Assembly (NCBI GenBank): GCA_022885665.1
Contig: JAGQDJ010000608.1
Span: 806,001 to 870,000 of the forward strand
Length of the DNA stretch: 64,000 nucleotides
Reading direction: 5' to 3'
Origin: Triops longicaudatus
Taxonomy: Eukaryota; Arthropoda; Branchiopoda; Notostraca; Triopsidae
Shown: positions 1 through 12,391 of the stretch, in pieces
Layout: every line of letters starts with the position of its first letter
How positions within the stretch are numbered: position 1 is the stretch's first letter
Translations under genes and position numbers: made by a program
The notes under the pieces: model-generated
The model's input: only the letters and a program-made list of their open reading frames with translations
What the model was told of the DNA's origin: nothing
Database searches by the model: none

Positions 1-570
1 GGTTGACTTTGCTGCGCTTTAACTATCTGTTCGTAATTACTCTTCATAATTTGCAACGCGACAACCTCCTTGCGTAACGCTGATAACTCTTCTTCTTGTT
101 TTTTCTTCTGCTGCAGCAAAAACTGTAAGAGGTACAATTATACATTCTTATTAGCTTCCCCCCAAAAAAATTACTTGTGTATAATCAATAGATCGTTGCA
201 GAACTGTGGCTTTGCTAAGCTTGTAGCCAGAAACTGTATCTTGCTGCTGGCACGTTGGTACTAAATCTTGCAAGGAATCATATCCTTTCTTAATAGCATC
301 TCTGCGCTTTTGCTCAGCTTGTGTATGAGCTTCCCTTCGACGTTCTTTGTAACTAATGGTCGACTTTCCGTCGCTGTCCTCGTCATCTGTATTATCAAAA
401 ACTTGAATTTTTTCGCGAACAATACAACTATTACCTGTATTGTGAGCCGAGGAGAGAGTATTAATGGAACCCGCGCTGTTGCAGCGAGAAATCTGGCGAT
501 CGGTTCGCTCCAAATTGCTTGTACTTGGACTAGACGGCTCAATTTTGGCGTCAAAGTGGTGTTCGGCCAT
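1..570 (-). CDS. MLX: Max-like protein X (MLX), bHLH-Zip transcription factor, 3' part cut by window edge
   Basis: MLX dimerises with Mondo/ChREBP or MAD proteins and binds E-box/ChoRE DNA in glucose-responsive transcription. Two exons are visible. Exon 1 is 175-570, starting at the ATG read from 570 on the minus strand. It holds an acidic NTDDEDSD stretch and the basic region RRREAHTQAEQKRRDAIKKG, which runs into helix 1 and the loop motif VPTCQQQD, all diagnostic of MLX. After a 52 bp intron (123-174, donor GTAATT, acceptor ACAG) exon 2 (1-122) continues in phase 0 with FLLQQKKKQEEELSALRKEV, the start of the leucine zipper. The C-terminal dimerisation/cytoplasmic-localisation domain must lie beyond position 1. 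Identity is seen directly from the motif; the role is family knowledge. The start fits the shorter MLX isoforms, though an upstream exon cannot be excluded. Confidence 0.93.
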
Positions 571-999
571 ACTGCAAAGCTAAGGCTTCGTACTATCTCA
601 AAATAAACTACTCATGTCCGTCATTAACTGAAAAAGAATTTCACTCACATCATAGCCCCAAACGCACAACCCATGCGAAACTTGCAAGGAAAAACAAACA
701 AAACTAGGTCTAACTAACGTTAAACGGCGCTAGCATCGCTAGCCCCCCAATGAAAAAAGCACGTAGTCAGAATTCGTTTCACAATTGTCGATGTGTCCCA
801 CATGAAAACTCACCTTAATATACATGCGCAATATTTGAAGACATAACCTCCATTTCTTTTATTATTTCACAATAATCTGTCCTGTTTTAAAAATCTCGAC
901 CACAAGTATTTGGAGGCGGTTAATGCGAAGGGATTATAAAAAAGAACGCATATAAAAATGATTACATAATAAAAAGTTTTTCATGTATCTGACGACAGG
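571..999. other. Intergenic, MLX 5' flank / ACTR8 3' flank
   Basis: About 430 bp separates the ACTR8 stop from the MLX start on the same strand. It must hold the MLX promoter and the ACTR8 3'UTR. No clear TATA box or repeat is seen. Confidence 0.5.
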
Positions 1000-3857
1000 T
1001 TATACAATAAACGGAGCTCTTTCCCGCAGCAAACGCATTCCCTGCTTGGCCCATTCTTCAGGCTTAATCCAGAGCTCTTGAGCCGGTTCCAAACACGACA
1101 TCACTGCTGCACCTTTCCACGTTACCATTGAAGGATCCATATCCTTCGGGCGGACTACAATCTCCATTTGCTCTGTGGAAGCGTATGTTGAAAAATAAAA
1201 CCAAATTTGCAAACTGAATTACCTGATCGGTGAATATAAGGAACTTGCATATGAAAACGGTTCTGGAGCCAACGCTCGATACCTTCGAACTTGACTCCTC
1301 CACCGACTAAAAGAATGCAAGAATACATCTTCCGCTTGAGGTCTTCAGCTACACCGAGAGAAACACAAAAGAGTAAGCTATTTTTCAAAGTATTAGTTAG
1401 AGATTTGAGGAATATAGTAATAACATGACAGAGATTTGTCCAATATACATTATTAGCGATAAGAATACGGTACAACCCGCTTGTTTGAAGAGGCTCGAGA
1501 TTGGACGGAGAGTAATGGGCTTAAAGGGGATCGTCAACTTTCCATTCAATTGCGCGGATTATTCAAATAACCGCTATTCAAATTACCGGAGATTACTGTA
1601 GTACTTACGGCAGCGTTCTATGCTTTGCAGTATAGCTTGATCTAAGCCGAGTAGAACGTCAGGTTGGAATTCCACGTTTTCATCTTTCCCTTCTTCTTTG
1701 GCATTCCCACCCTCTTCAGCCAACTCATCATCCGCTTCACCATCCCCTGCGCCAGCATCAGCATCACCGCGGTTATATTTCCTCTATTATGAAAGATTAT
1801 CCATGAACTAATTTTAGTATTAAAGAAAAAAGCTATGAAGTCTTACACTCGTTTCTCTGAGATAGGTTGAATCATGCGGGTCTTCCGCATCACCAGTATA
1901 GCGAGGGTATGAGTGCACCTTTTTATTCGAGCCAGTTACTAAAAACATATCCGGACTAAACAAGCTTAAAGGCGCAATAAGCCTCTCATCACCAATCTAA
2001 AGAACAAGACAAAAATAATAGAAGAAAATAAAATTATAGAACGCGTTAGATTACTTAAAAAATTGTTCTATAAATGTCTAAGTTTCAAAATTTGCGCTAG
2101 AACTTAATTGCAGTATAAGGATATCTAATAAATACCACAAATAGTTAGGTGTAAATACTAATAGAAACATTTTCGAAAAATTTGTTTTAAAATCGTCAAT
2201 ACTTTGAAGGTATAGCGCTGAATATGCTGCCCTGGCCGTTCAACAGCGAAATTCGTTTCTCGCACGCCAGCTAAGTCCTAGAAGCGAAAAAACAGCTAGA
2301 CAACCGCACAATTTGGATTTTTGCCTTTTTACTAAGTTCAGGTGACAATTGCTCTCTTTAAGACGCGTAAGTAGGGCAGCATCAAGGGGATGTAAGGGGC
2401 TGCAAGCTTTGTATGGAAACCCGCACTTCTGCATTAACCAAAAGAAGACTTGTGTAATATCACTTCCACCATAATCGAGCCGCAACTACAAAAAAGGCAT
2501 TAAATTCAACGCACAAAGTTAAATTTTAGCAATGATGTATTTTACCCGGGTTGATTTGTGAGAAAATGCGTCTTCAACGCACGAAATAGACGTTTTCTGG
2601 TCTCCTATGTCTACTACGCATGCGTAACCCAAACCGGCACCGAACGTGGCAGCGACATGATCCTAAGATTCAATATAAAATGCAACAAAAATGATAAATA
2701 CTTAACTGTTGCAATACCTGAATCAAGAAACACCCCCCGAACTTGATTTTGCAAAGCAGTAACGTCGTCAACTCTTTAATATGCTTGATTTGATAAATGT
2801 CCGGGATAACTAGAACCGCTTTGTAATTCTAGAAAGAAAATTGCATCAGTATTACAATTAAACAACTGTTACAACATATTCTTCTACGTACCTGTAGGGT
2901 AGCTAAAGGGATCTGGAGTAGGTTTTCAATGCAGTAACTCCAGATTACTTCCAAGTCATGCATGACAGATGATAAAGAACCACCAATATCGTTATGTAGA
3001 TTTAGATCTCCCCGATGCATAGGAAAATGTATGCTAAATGCTCCCCGTGGATGACAATACATAACCTATAGAAAAACGGTCAGTGCATCCGCCTAGACTT
3101 TCTATCTAATTTCTTTCAAGGAACCAATTTTCCATTTTATCATTTACTGTTCTTTGGATTTATCTAGTTCTAAGATTAGCATGTACTTGTGCTTTACCTG
3201 ATCGCCTATAATATACTTTGCGCTTTGGTTAGCTTCAACCCACTGCAAATTAGACGTTGGTCCTTGGATAGGTTGACACTGACGATTCAAAGTTGCAACA
3301 ACTTTTAATTCGGTGCGAACTCGTCGCGTGCCGTCAGATTTGAGACATGATTGTAACAACTGTCCTGTTTGTAGGAGACTCTCTTCAACTTTCTGCGAGG
3401 CTTCCTTGTCCTAAAAGAATACGCAATCAATATAGTGACAAAAAAGCAATTTAATACGACACAGTTTTTAAATCTTGAACACTCTACCAGCTTTGTTTCT
3501 TTGACCAGAAACTCGTCCAGGTGGACAGGGGAGGTGCTGCTTTTCTTTGGTTTGGCAATGGCATGGAGCACCGTATGTGGATTAATATCTGATGCCCTCC
3601 CAATTCTAAGGTACTTCGATCCCGGATGAATAATAATAATAGATTGTGCTTGTAAAATCTAAAAAGCAAACAAAGAAAGCACAGTTAAAATTTGATGTTT
3701 CACAAGTAAATCTTAAAAATCTGATTTATAACTTCATGGTGTGGAATATGTTTCAGTAGGCAAGCCTGAAAGTTTTAAGGGGTGCTTCATGCAAACTTGT
3801 GGTTATTCTTTCAAATTAACGTACCTCTGCGTTTGTAGTCGCGTCTGCGGCAGCCAT
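1000..3857 (-). CDS. ACTR8: Actin-related protein 8 (INO80 complex subunit)
   Basis: ARP8 is a nuclear actin-fold subunit of the INO80 chromatin remodeller, needed for nucleosome binding. Exon 1 (3825-3857) encodes MAAADATTNAE. Further in-phase exons are 3488-3658 (IIIIHPGSKYLRIGRASD, the first actin-fold phosphate loop region), 3198-3410, 2892-3065 (PRGAFSIHFPMHRGDLNLH, then GGSLSSVMHDLEVIW), 2718-2828 (VLVIPDIYQIKHIKEL), 2546-2662 (VVDIGDQKTSISCVEDAFSH) and one ending near 2340 that begins at about 2486 with DYGGSDITQVFFWLMQKCGF. More short exons follow down to the stop at 1000-1002. The C-terminus holds KMYSCILLVGGGVKFEGIE and RPKDMDPSMVTWKGAAVMSC, ending in LLRERAPFIV. Every block aligns in order with metazoan ACTR8. 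An acidic low-complexity stretch (about 1640-1780) sits before GLDQAILQSIERC, where the family has a variable insert. The gene is divergent from HYI. Confidence 0.93.
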
Positions 3858-4412
3858 GGTCTTCAAGCTATTTTAGGGCGATTTCCTACAAACTAATGTT
3901 TTACTTTAACGTTCTACTCATTGAAATTTGCACACACGCAATGACAAACCAAACCGCCAAAAATAATCAAGCATGCTCTTATATAAACAAACACCGTCTT
4001 GCCATCTAGCACTGTGAGCAAACATTTTTTAAAACTACCGCCAAATTTCTGATTAAATAGCCTATAGTTTAAAATGCTCTAGCATTGTGTGACAACATTT
4101 GTTTAATTTTCAGTAACTTCTTAAAGAAGTATACACAAAAAGCAGGAAAATTATTTATATGTATATATTTTTTTAAATCTTACATTTAAAATTACTTTTC
4201 CCCCCTAGTCCCCGCCTCTTATGGTGCTAACGCTGGCTACAGTGTCTGGCTTACATGGTGACGTCATAAAGCAGACTATCCAACTAATAAAAACCTTTTC
4301 ATACATCACAAAATTATTCGCTGATCGCAAATTTGTGTGACGATTCTGCTTTTATCTTAACGACTATAAACATTCCATTGCGTAATCTTTCCCAAATAAA
4401 TTTTATGAAGTA
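3858..4412. promoter_or_regulatory. Shared divergent intergenic region, ACTR8 / HYI
   Basis: 555 bp lies between the two divergent ATGs, so it probably contains both promoters. It is AT-rich with no clear TATA/initiator pair at the expected spacing. The promoter role is inferred from gene layout only. Confidence 0.4.
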
Positions 4413-5449
4413 ATGGCTTTGAAATTTTGCCCCAGCTTAAACTGGCTGTTCAATGAAACACCTTCGCTACTGGACCGCTACCAAGTCGCTGTCAGTGCCG
4501 GGTTCAATGCCGTAGAATGCTCTTTCCCTTACGATTACAGCATCGAAGACCTTGTGAAAGCCAAAGTCAATGCCAACGTTAAGCACGTCCTCATTAATGC
4601 CCATAAAGGTCTGTTGTAACGTAACCATTCTTGATGTGTACTTCGTCACAAAGTCTGTTGTTGCGTAGGCCCATTGGAAAGCGACTGGGGCCTTGCAGCT
4701 CTCCCAGGACGGGAGGATGATTTTCTAAGCAGCTTGAGAACCTCCGTGGATTATGCGAAAGCACTGGACTGCAAGCTGTAAATGTCAAAGAAATTTTCTC
4801 TATTTTTTTTTATTTAGCTAATAATCTGTCCTTTTATTTTACGTTAGAATCCATATCATGTCCGGAAAATCAATGAGTAATATCATCGACAAAGCTATGG
4901 ACGATGTCTACAAAGACAACTTAAAGAAAGCAGTAGCTATGTTTGAGAAGGAAGGCATTACTGCATTAATCGAGCCGATTAACAACACCTCAACTCCACA
5001 TTATTACATGAATTCGTTCCAGAAAGGTAAGTTAACATTCGAATATCGTCAGAAATCTTAATATTGTTGCGTTTGCCATAGCCATAAACCTTGTAAAGGA
5101 GTTCAACACCCCTCATTTGAAAATCCAGCTCGACGTGTTTCACCTTCAAATTATTGAGGGTAACTTGACCGCCAAACTGAAGGAATACCTGCCCTATACT
5201 GGTAAATAGCTATTTCGTAATATCGCCCCCTTCTTACTGGCCTACAACTTTTTTTTCCAAGGCCACATCCAAATTTCTCAAGTGCCTAATCGTGATGAGC
5301 CGAATATGCCTGGAGAAATCAATTACCCGTATATTTTCGAAGTCCTGAAACGAGAAAATTACGAGGGTTACATAGGCTTGGAGTATAAACCGTCCGGTGA
5401 TACACTTCAGGGGTTAAAGTGGATGAAGGAGTACAGTCTTCCCATTTAA
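4413..5449 (+). CDS. HYI: Hydroxypyruvate isomerase family protein (HYI / Gip type)
   Basis: Putative hydroxypyruvate isomerase, a TIM-barrel AP-endonuclease-2-like sugar isomerase (hydroxypyruvate to tartronate semialdehyde). Exons 4413-4608, 4669-4777, 4848-5026, 5082-5201 and 5262-5449 join with consistent phases into about 263 aa, close to the human length of about 277. The start MALKFCPSLNWLFNETPSLL is typical, including the family's N-terminal CxxLxWLF-like signature. The conserved acidic and basic residues of the barrel appear in ALIEPINN (Glu), KIQLDVFHLQ (Asp/His), HIQISQVPNRDEPNMPGEI (Gln, Arg, Pro-Gly-Glu) and GYIGLEYKP (Glu), matching the metal and substrate ligands of the family. 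Convergent with REX1BD, 317 bp apart. The substrate in this organism is inferred. Confidence 0.92.
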
Positions 5450-5766
5450 GGAATGCGTCGTTTGTTCGGTGTGAGTTAGTTTATCGAATCTTAACGAGGA
5501 AGTAAGGGACACAGGGTTAATTGCTCAATCTCGGGCGCTAACATCACTTAACAGGCTAAATGGTGTACTGTGATAACAAATTAAGAATAAAAGAGTGGGT
5601 TATTGTAAAAGAAAACGTGTATCTTGTCAACGAATCGGTCTCCCCATGTCAAAACCCTGGAGTGTCAAGTTATCACGCAATAAAAGACGCCGTCGTATAC
5701 GCAAGGTCGTGGCTTCGGTTCTTGAACAACCTGCCGAAGCCAGCTCCTTCCCGTCAACATAGTAAC
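5450..5766. other. Convergent 3' intergenic region, HYI / REX1BD
   Basis: Short region between two convergent stop codons. It must hold both 3' ends. An AATAAA-like ATTAAGAATAAAAG lies near 5580 on the plus strand and may be the HYI poly(A) signal. No other feature is seen. Confidence 0.4.
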
Positions 5767-6335
5767 TTATAAAAGTTCCGAAACAATGTAACGTATTTCT
5801 TCCAAGTCGTCATTGATATCCATTCGCACTTTGGCTAAGTCGTTCTTGAGTGACTGGACATGGTATTCGGGCTGACCGTCGGTAGACGGGTTGTCTTGCA
5901 TGTCTTGGATAGCCAACTGGAGCCGAGCGAGCTAAAACAAAATTACAAAAATAGTTAAGTGTCGACATTCTGAAACACAGGCAGCAACTTACGAGCTCAA
6001 GGTGGCGTTTCTCATGATCCTGTACCGTCGCGATAAAGTTGGCAAGTTTGGTTAGATTGAAATCTTTACGTAATTTGCATTCAATGGTAATAATATCTTG
6101 CGAGATCCTTTTGAAATCATTAGTAATGTCGCTTACTAGCGAACGGAACCTTGAAAAATCGTATCCCGGGCCGGACTGGAGATAAATTTTATGACCCCTG
6201 TACAAAAACGCATATCAGAAAATGAAAACCATAAAATTTAACAGGTACTCACTCCTCAAAAATGCGATAGACATGAGCTCGTTCTTCTTGCAAGTCTTGG
6301 AAACGGCAAGCGAGACTATACGCAGATTCCTCCAT
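5767..6335 (-). CDS. REX1BD: REX1-B domain protein (REX1BD, C19orf60 family)
   Basis: Three exons (6253-6335, 5993-6197, 5767-5931) give a 150 aa protein in consistent phases. It begins MEESAYSLACRFQDLQEERA and continues HVYRIFEEGHKIYLQSGPGY then DFSRFRSLVSDITNDFKRIS, the characteristic opening of REX1-B domain proteins (Q-EER, GHxxYL, PxYDFxxFR). The C-terminus (MDINDDLEEIRYIVSELL) is predicted helical and acidic, also typical. The family is named after a Chlamydomonas gene required for excision repair; the animal function is poorly defined. No membrane segment or catalytic motif is visible, and coiled-coil helices are likely. Length and domain coverage suggest a complete gene. Identification is from remembered family motifs, not a search. 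Confidence 0.85.
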
Positions 6336-7914
6336 TGTCTTTCCTTAGTTTACCGGACACAGTACCGTTGACCAGAATAGCCAGACCCGTCTGCGTGGAC
6401 AAAAAGAAGTCATATGCCTTACTCGGAAACCATTTAACAAACAAACAACCCTAGACTCAAGAACAAAGCGAAATGGGTAGGGTCGAACAGCGTTCAACAC
6501 ACTGCCTTTGAAGGATCTATGTAAAGCACCGTCGCTGGCTATAACTGCAATAGAGAGGCTTGGAAGTTCACAAACACTTGTCCGACAGCCTGCATAATCC
6601 GACATGCAGCCTAGGCTCGGTTACGTTGAGATAAGGATGCTTTTACTATTACAAAATTGCGCAAGATTTCTAAGGACGAAATACTTGTAGATTTGATCTA
6701 GGCCTTGAATTCAGCCTTAACATGTCTTAGTTTTAGAATGTATTTAACCTTGTAATTTCATTTTATTCGCGAATCAAGTCCGGATCATGTCCACCAAGCC
6801 GTTTGAAATACGCAACCAACACAAGAAAATCACTGAAAAATTGAAAATCATTGAAAACTCAGAACATATTTTCGTAAAACAACACACAGCGAAAAGACTG
6901 ATGCAATAAAAACAAGGATAAGACGGTAAACAATAGGAAAATACCCAAATCTCGGGGGAATATTCTATGAAGTGTTACATTTACAATAAAGACTAAGCTT
7001 ACAAACATTCAATGAGCCGATGATTAGGTCCATAATTATTATAAGGTAATTATAATTTTGTTAAACCGGTTTATGGACGCTTAATTCAAAACGGGTGCAA
7101 AAGATCTGAAACATCTTTTGACTGTTTTCTTTAGGTTAGTATACGGTGATTCCCCCCCCCCCACTCTACACAGAAGTATGTGGAACTAAAATAAAGATTT
7201 GTTCATAAAAATGTGGGACATACACAAGGAAGGTTGCACGGTTACTGTAGTTTTTTTTTCCGATTAGCCAATTTCTCACATTACGTATTTTTCGTATTGT
7301 GTAAGACGTCCCGTGAAAGCTTTCCAAGCATAAAATAGGCGTACCAGTATTTATTTAAGATAATTCATTCATGTAAATAAGTTCTTAAACTTAGTGAAGT
7401 ACAATTTGTTCGCGTAAAGCGAGACTGCTCAAGTATAGGATAGACCTCGGTTTTCATTTTGGTCGAAACAAGAAGGCACCTCAGTACAAAGAACTCATTT
7501 TTGCTGTTGCTAAGTCAAATACTAGGACTGGACGAACTCGGCACTTAAAGGGAATTAAGGTTAAGTTTAATCTTATATCTAATTTTACCTCAATTTAAGT
7601 AAATATTTTTAAGCCATGTAATATGACTTTTACCTTTGTAAGATACTTCACGACCTTATCGCACAAGTACTCCACACAAAAGAAAGAACATCGACGACAA
7701 TACTTTGGCAAAAGCCAAGTTCAAAACCCCTACAGGGCTCTAGATTGCTTGTATGGTTACTTGCGGGGTCATGACCACGCCCATAAGGCAGGGATCATAA
7801 GGAATCCACGTGCATTCCCCTAAAACCGGTTCTGGAAGCACTTTCTGTTTGGGTATCCAAGCAACAATAGTAATACAGTGAAGTGTATTCAAGACCTTTC
7901 AACATTTATTCAGA
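6336..7914. other. Intergenic between REX1BD and RTCB
   Basis: About 1.6 kb with no convincing coding exon. It contains an 11-base poly-C run near 7152-7162 and AT-rich sequence. It includes the 5' flanks of two divergent genes, but no clear promoter motif is seen. Confidence 0.5.
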
Positions 7915-9961
7915 ATGGTTGTGCGAACCTACGATGAAGAAATTAAATACGTGGAAAGGTTGACACCCGTGTCTTGGAAAATTAGAAAGGGATTTCAGCC
8001 TAATATGAATGTAGATAAATTTTACTTGCCATCAATGATTACATTTAATTTGTATACTTGCATTTTAAATTTCTAGCTTTTGTATTCCGTAATAGGTGGA
8101 AGGTATCTTTTACGTCAATAAAAACTTAGAAAATCTCATGTTTGAGGAATTAAGAAATGCCTGCGGATCAGGAACAATGGGCGGCTTTTTACCGGCAATG
8201 AAACAAATTGCCAATGTTGCAGCATTACCGGGAATTATTGGGAAGTCCATTGGTTTGCCGGATGTCCACTCGGGCTATGGTTTTGCCATTGGTATCAAAA
8301 GTCCAGTGGTGCAATGAATGAATTAATGCTATCTGTCTTTGGCTTTAGGAAACATGGCTGCATTTGACATGGATGACCCCAAAGCGATTGTTTCACCCGG
8401 GGGAGTGGGTTTTGATATCAATTGTGGGGTGAGGTTATTGCGAACCAACCTGACAGAGAAAGACATCTTGCCCGTTAAAGTACTTTTGTACATACTGTTG
8501 AGTTGGAGGAATGACGCAGGATTCTTAGGAGCAACTCACGCAAAGCTTGTTTGATCATATTCCAGTCGGCGTCGGCTCGAAAGGCATTATTCCTATTACT
8601 GCAGCTGATTTGGAAGAAGCATTAGAGATGGGAATGGACTGGTCTCTTAGAGAAGGTAACGAGATAAAGTCAAAGTCGGAAATTTTTAACCACGAGTAAT
8701 CTTGTTATTGTGTCAGGCTACGTTTGGGCTGAAGATAAAGAACACTGTGAAGAATACGGCCGTATGCTGAACGCTGATCCTTCCAAAGTGAGTTTGCGAG
8801 CGAAGAAACGTGGTTTACCCCAATTAGGAACATTGGGGGCTGGGAACCACTATGCCGAAATTCAAGTCGTGGACGAAATCTATGATAAATGGGCAGCTGG
8901 GAAAATGGGAATTGAAAGCAAGGGACAAGTGTGTGTTATGATTCATTCGGGAAGTCGAGGTTTTGGGCATCAAGTAGCGACAGGTAATATGTTGCACTAA
9001 TAGTACCATGTCAATCTTCTCTAAATTGTGTTTGCGTCTCCATGTTAGACGCATTGCTCGCGATGGAGCGTGCCATGAAGCGCGATGGTATTGAAACCAA
9101 TGACAGGCAATTAGCTTGTGCTCGTATCGGCTCAACAGAAGGGCAAGATTACTTGAAAGCGATGGCAGCTGCTGCCAACTTTGCCTGGGTTAATCGGTCA
9201 TCCATGACTTTCCTATGTCGACAAGTAAACATCCATTCTACTTGGCCCTAGTCCGTGCGGTGTCACGTTCTTAAACTTGTCCCTTTTTTTTACCAGGCGT
9301 TTGCTAAGCAATTTAACGCTGCACCTGATGACCTAGATATGCATATTATTTACGACGTTTCGCACAATATCGCAAAAGTAGAGCAGCACATGGTTGACGG
9401 CAAATTAAAAACTCTACTAGTACACAGAAAGGTTAGTTTAAACCGCATTTTCATTAGGGCCATTAAAATAGTCGTGCGAGCAGGTTATTCCAGTTTCAGC
9501 GCAGACGCTGTCGATACAAAAGTTTTAAGACCGGCGTTGCGTTTTAAACGGGTTTTTGATTACTCTAGGGATCTACGCGAGCTTTTCCACCCCATCATCC
9601 TCTCATCCCCGTGGATTACCAACTTTCTGGTCAGCCTGTGCTCATTGGTGGCACGATGGGTACGTGTAGTTACATCTTGACCGGCACAGAAAGAGGCATG
9701 CAGGAAACTTTTGGCTCGACGTGTCACGGAGCAGGCCGAGCCTTGTCACGTGCCAAGTCCCGTCGTAATTTGGATTATACCGAAGTCTTAGCCAAATTGC
9801 AAGAACAAGGCATATCGATTCGAGTAGCGTCTCCTAAACTGGTCATGGAAGAAGCTCCCGAATCTTATAAGAACGTGACCGACGTGGTCGATACCTGTCA
9901 CGAAGCCGGTATTTCTCGCAAATGCGTCAAACTCCGACCCATTGCTGTGATTAAGGGATGA
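7915..9961 (+). CDS. RTCB: tRNA-splicing ligase RtcB (HSPC117)
   Basis: RtcB is the GTP/Mn-dependent RNA ligase joining 2',3'-cyclic phosphate (via 3'-phosphate) to 5'-OH ends, acting in tRNA splicing and XBP1 mRNA splicing. Eight exons (7915-8010, 8096-8291, 8349-8479, 8529-8655, 8717-8983, 9049-9224, 9297-9431, 9569-9961) join in phase into 506 aa, against about 505 in human. Signatures include GLPDVHSGYGFAIG, SPGGVGFDINCGVRLL (metal-binding Asp/Cys), LGTLGAGNHYAEIQ (metal His), MIHSGSRGFGHQVA (metal His), YDVSHNIAKVEQH (metal His), VLIGGTMGTCSYIL, and FGSTCHGAGRALSRAKSRR, whose His is the guanylylated nucleophile in this family. It ends LRPIAVIKG. All catalytic residues I can identify are intact. 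Convergent with RAP1. Confidence 0.97.
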
Positions 9962-11085
9962 AGTGTAAACCCACTACAGTGTTATTGAGATTTCTGACTT
10001 GTTCCACATACATTTTCTGTTAACATTACACGCTTTTTGGCAACCACTGGCTTGATTTTAAAGCTAATTAAAAAAGTACAAAAGACACTTTACCATATAC
10101 ATTTCAGAAATGCATCACACCAAAACATTAAAGCGTCCGAACATAGACTATAACCGGAATGTGGGAGTTCTGATCTTACGAATGTGTAAAACTCAAACCT
10201 GTTATTTGTGTTTGAAAAAAAAATCGCCTTATGGAAGACCTATTCTGGATGAACGACATGAACGTTCCTATGCTGTGAGCTGCTATGCAATGTGAACTAT
10301 TCACGAGAATACTATGCGGAGATGGCTTTTGTAATATGCGTGCATTTAGTACGCAACCTTGGGCAAGTGGTCTACTTTGATATTGCAGTTGCTGCTTTAC
10401 GAAGTTGTATTGTTGAGAACTAAAAAATTCTTATTATCATTAGATGGCAATAGCTGTACAGTCATTGTAGAAACATCTGTCTTTAAAGCCACGCCACTGC
10501 CTTTTACCGCCGCTACGTGCATATTCAAACTAATCTTGTGAAACAATAACAATAGAAGTTATCCGACAGGGAAGTAAAATGTGTAATGCTCTGAATGTTA
10601 ACATAAATTGTCAAGTTTGGAATATCTTTTGTTGTTTGGTATCATTTTATCCCTTGTGATCCAAATTTAGACTTGTTATTACGTACAATTTCCAACTTCT
10701 CTTAATACGAAACCGGGAGTTTATTCAGAAGGCGGAAAGTTGTCTATCTGGATGGGAGTATTTGGGAAATTAGATTAGGAGTAATAGACTGAATGTATTT
10801 TGGGCCATTCAAGCACACATCGAGACCACAAATACTAGTTAAAGAAACAAACTGTTTATCCTTGTAACTGGCTGGCATGATTGTACAATTTTATAGCCGT
10901 AACTAAACTGAATAAATTCATGGAAATTAAGAAAAAAAAACTGGGTAAGAGAAAAAATGAAACACATCAGAGTAAAAGAGATGTCAACTGGCTGATTCTT
11001 GTATCCGGAATAGCATATTAGTTAAACAACAAAGAAGGCGGAGACGTTTTTTAGTGCCTGTGACGCAAGACTTCAAAGGAAGGTT
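9962..11085. other. Convergent intergenic region, RTCB / RAP1
   Basis: About 1.1 kb between two convergent stop codons, AT-rich. No coding exon, repeat or RNA gene is recognised; presumably 3'UTRs. Confidence 0.5.
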
Positions 11086-11783
11086 TTACAACAGAGTGCA
11101 GCCGCTTCTCTTTTGAGGTTTCTTTGATTTCTTTTCGGGAGACTTTTTGTTGATTTGTCGGACCAAGTCGTAGAAAATCTACACCAAACATAACAAGGAC
11201 AAGAGAACAATAATTGTTAAGGTTTCAAAGCTCGTTAAGATGAACTATACCTCATTGACGTTAATTTTGGCTTTGGCAGAGGATTCCAGGAAGGAGCAAT
11301 TGTTGAATTGCCTAGCTAGATTCGAGCCTTGGTCCTTGCCTACCACACGCTCATACTCCAAATCACATTTGTTACCGACCAAAACCATCGGGACGTCATC
11401 AGTATCTTTGACGCGCAAAATCTGTTCTCTCAGGTCTTGCAAGTCATTGAAGGTCGATTGGGCAGTTATAGAATAAACCAACACAAAGCCTTGGCCGTTC
11501 TTCATATAAAGGTCTCGCATGGCTGTAAATTGTTCCTATAAACAAAGAAAAATGGTTATTCCCTAAAGCCTGCTTTATACAAAATAAATTAAGGTTTTAC
11601 TGTGCCAGCCGTGTCCAAAATTTCCAGCATGCATTGTTGTCCATCAACTTCCACTTGTTTTCTGTAGGAATCTTCAATAGTCGGGTCATATTTCTCCACA
11701 AAGATGCCTTGGACAAACTGGACCGTGAGAGCAGATTTGCCTACACCGCCACTTCCGAGGACGACAATCTTGTATTCCCGCAT
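11086..11783 (-). CDS. RAP1: Ras-related small GTPase Rap1
   Basis: Small GTPase controlling integrin/cadherin adhesion and MAPK signalling. Three exons (11601-11783, 11251-11535, 11086-11178) join into 186 aa, near human RAP1A/B (184). The order is P-loop GSGGVGKSALTVQF, the effector loop YDPTIEDSYRKQ, switch II [20 protein letters not shown], NKCD with downstream ESSAK, a polybasic tail (KKSPEKKSKKPQKRSG) and a C-terminal CaaX box CTLL. The terminal Leu predicts geranylgeranylation. Thr at the position after DTAG (DTAGT, where Ras has Gln at 61) is the classic Rap1 signature. The first intron lies exactly after DTAGT. No damage is seen. Divergent from WASHC4 across about 0.6 kb. Confidence 0.97.
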
Positions 11784-12391
11784 TTTGTGTCCGGAACTGT
11801 GCGTCTAGTAATCCCTCAGACCCCAAACCTGGTGAAACAGTAAAAGTCAATGAAACACATAAGATTAACTGATTAGTCTGTCCTTGACGGCTTGTCGGGG
11901 AAGTCGTTGACAAAAGCCTAGCAAAACATGCACACAGCAACCTCCCGCACACTCTTAACACGCACGAAATCTTCCACCACTTATACCTTTAGCTTGAATT
12001 CACCTACCGCACAAGCGTACAACCTTTCCACTTATCTCAGCATTATGTAAAAGTTAAACCTACTTTAGTTTAAGGTATTCTGGCTAAATGAGGAGGACCA
12101 AGTATAAACGTAATCAGAGCAACAGCCAACGCCTCTGTGCAAGGAGCCGTGCTCTCTATTAACGAGTCTGCAACCCAAAGATGGCGCAAGTTACGGAAAA
12201 GAAGGGGAATTGAACGTCAAAAGATAGGAAAACGCCCTTCAGGGCGTGGCTTGGGTTATTATTTCGCAAAGCAAAACAGGATTCGTAAAGTGATAGGTAG
12301 GCTTCCGGGGGAAAAAGTAAAAAAAAAATGGACAAATGAAGTGTGAGTAATTGTTGGCAGTGTTTGTGGTTCTTAATTTACACAGAAAAAT
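11784..12391. promoter_or_regulatory. Divergent intergenic region, RAP1 / WASHC4
   Basis: 608 bp between divergent start codons, inferred to carry both promoters. An open frame at 12137-12346 is basic and low-complexity and is not believed. No TATA/Inr pair is obvious. Confidence 0.35.

Noticed and set aside
12137..12346. Basic 69-codon open frame upstream of WASHC4
   Set aside because: Low-complexity Lys/Arg composition, no recognised domain, and it lies in a divergent promoter region.
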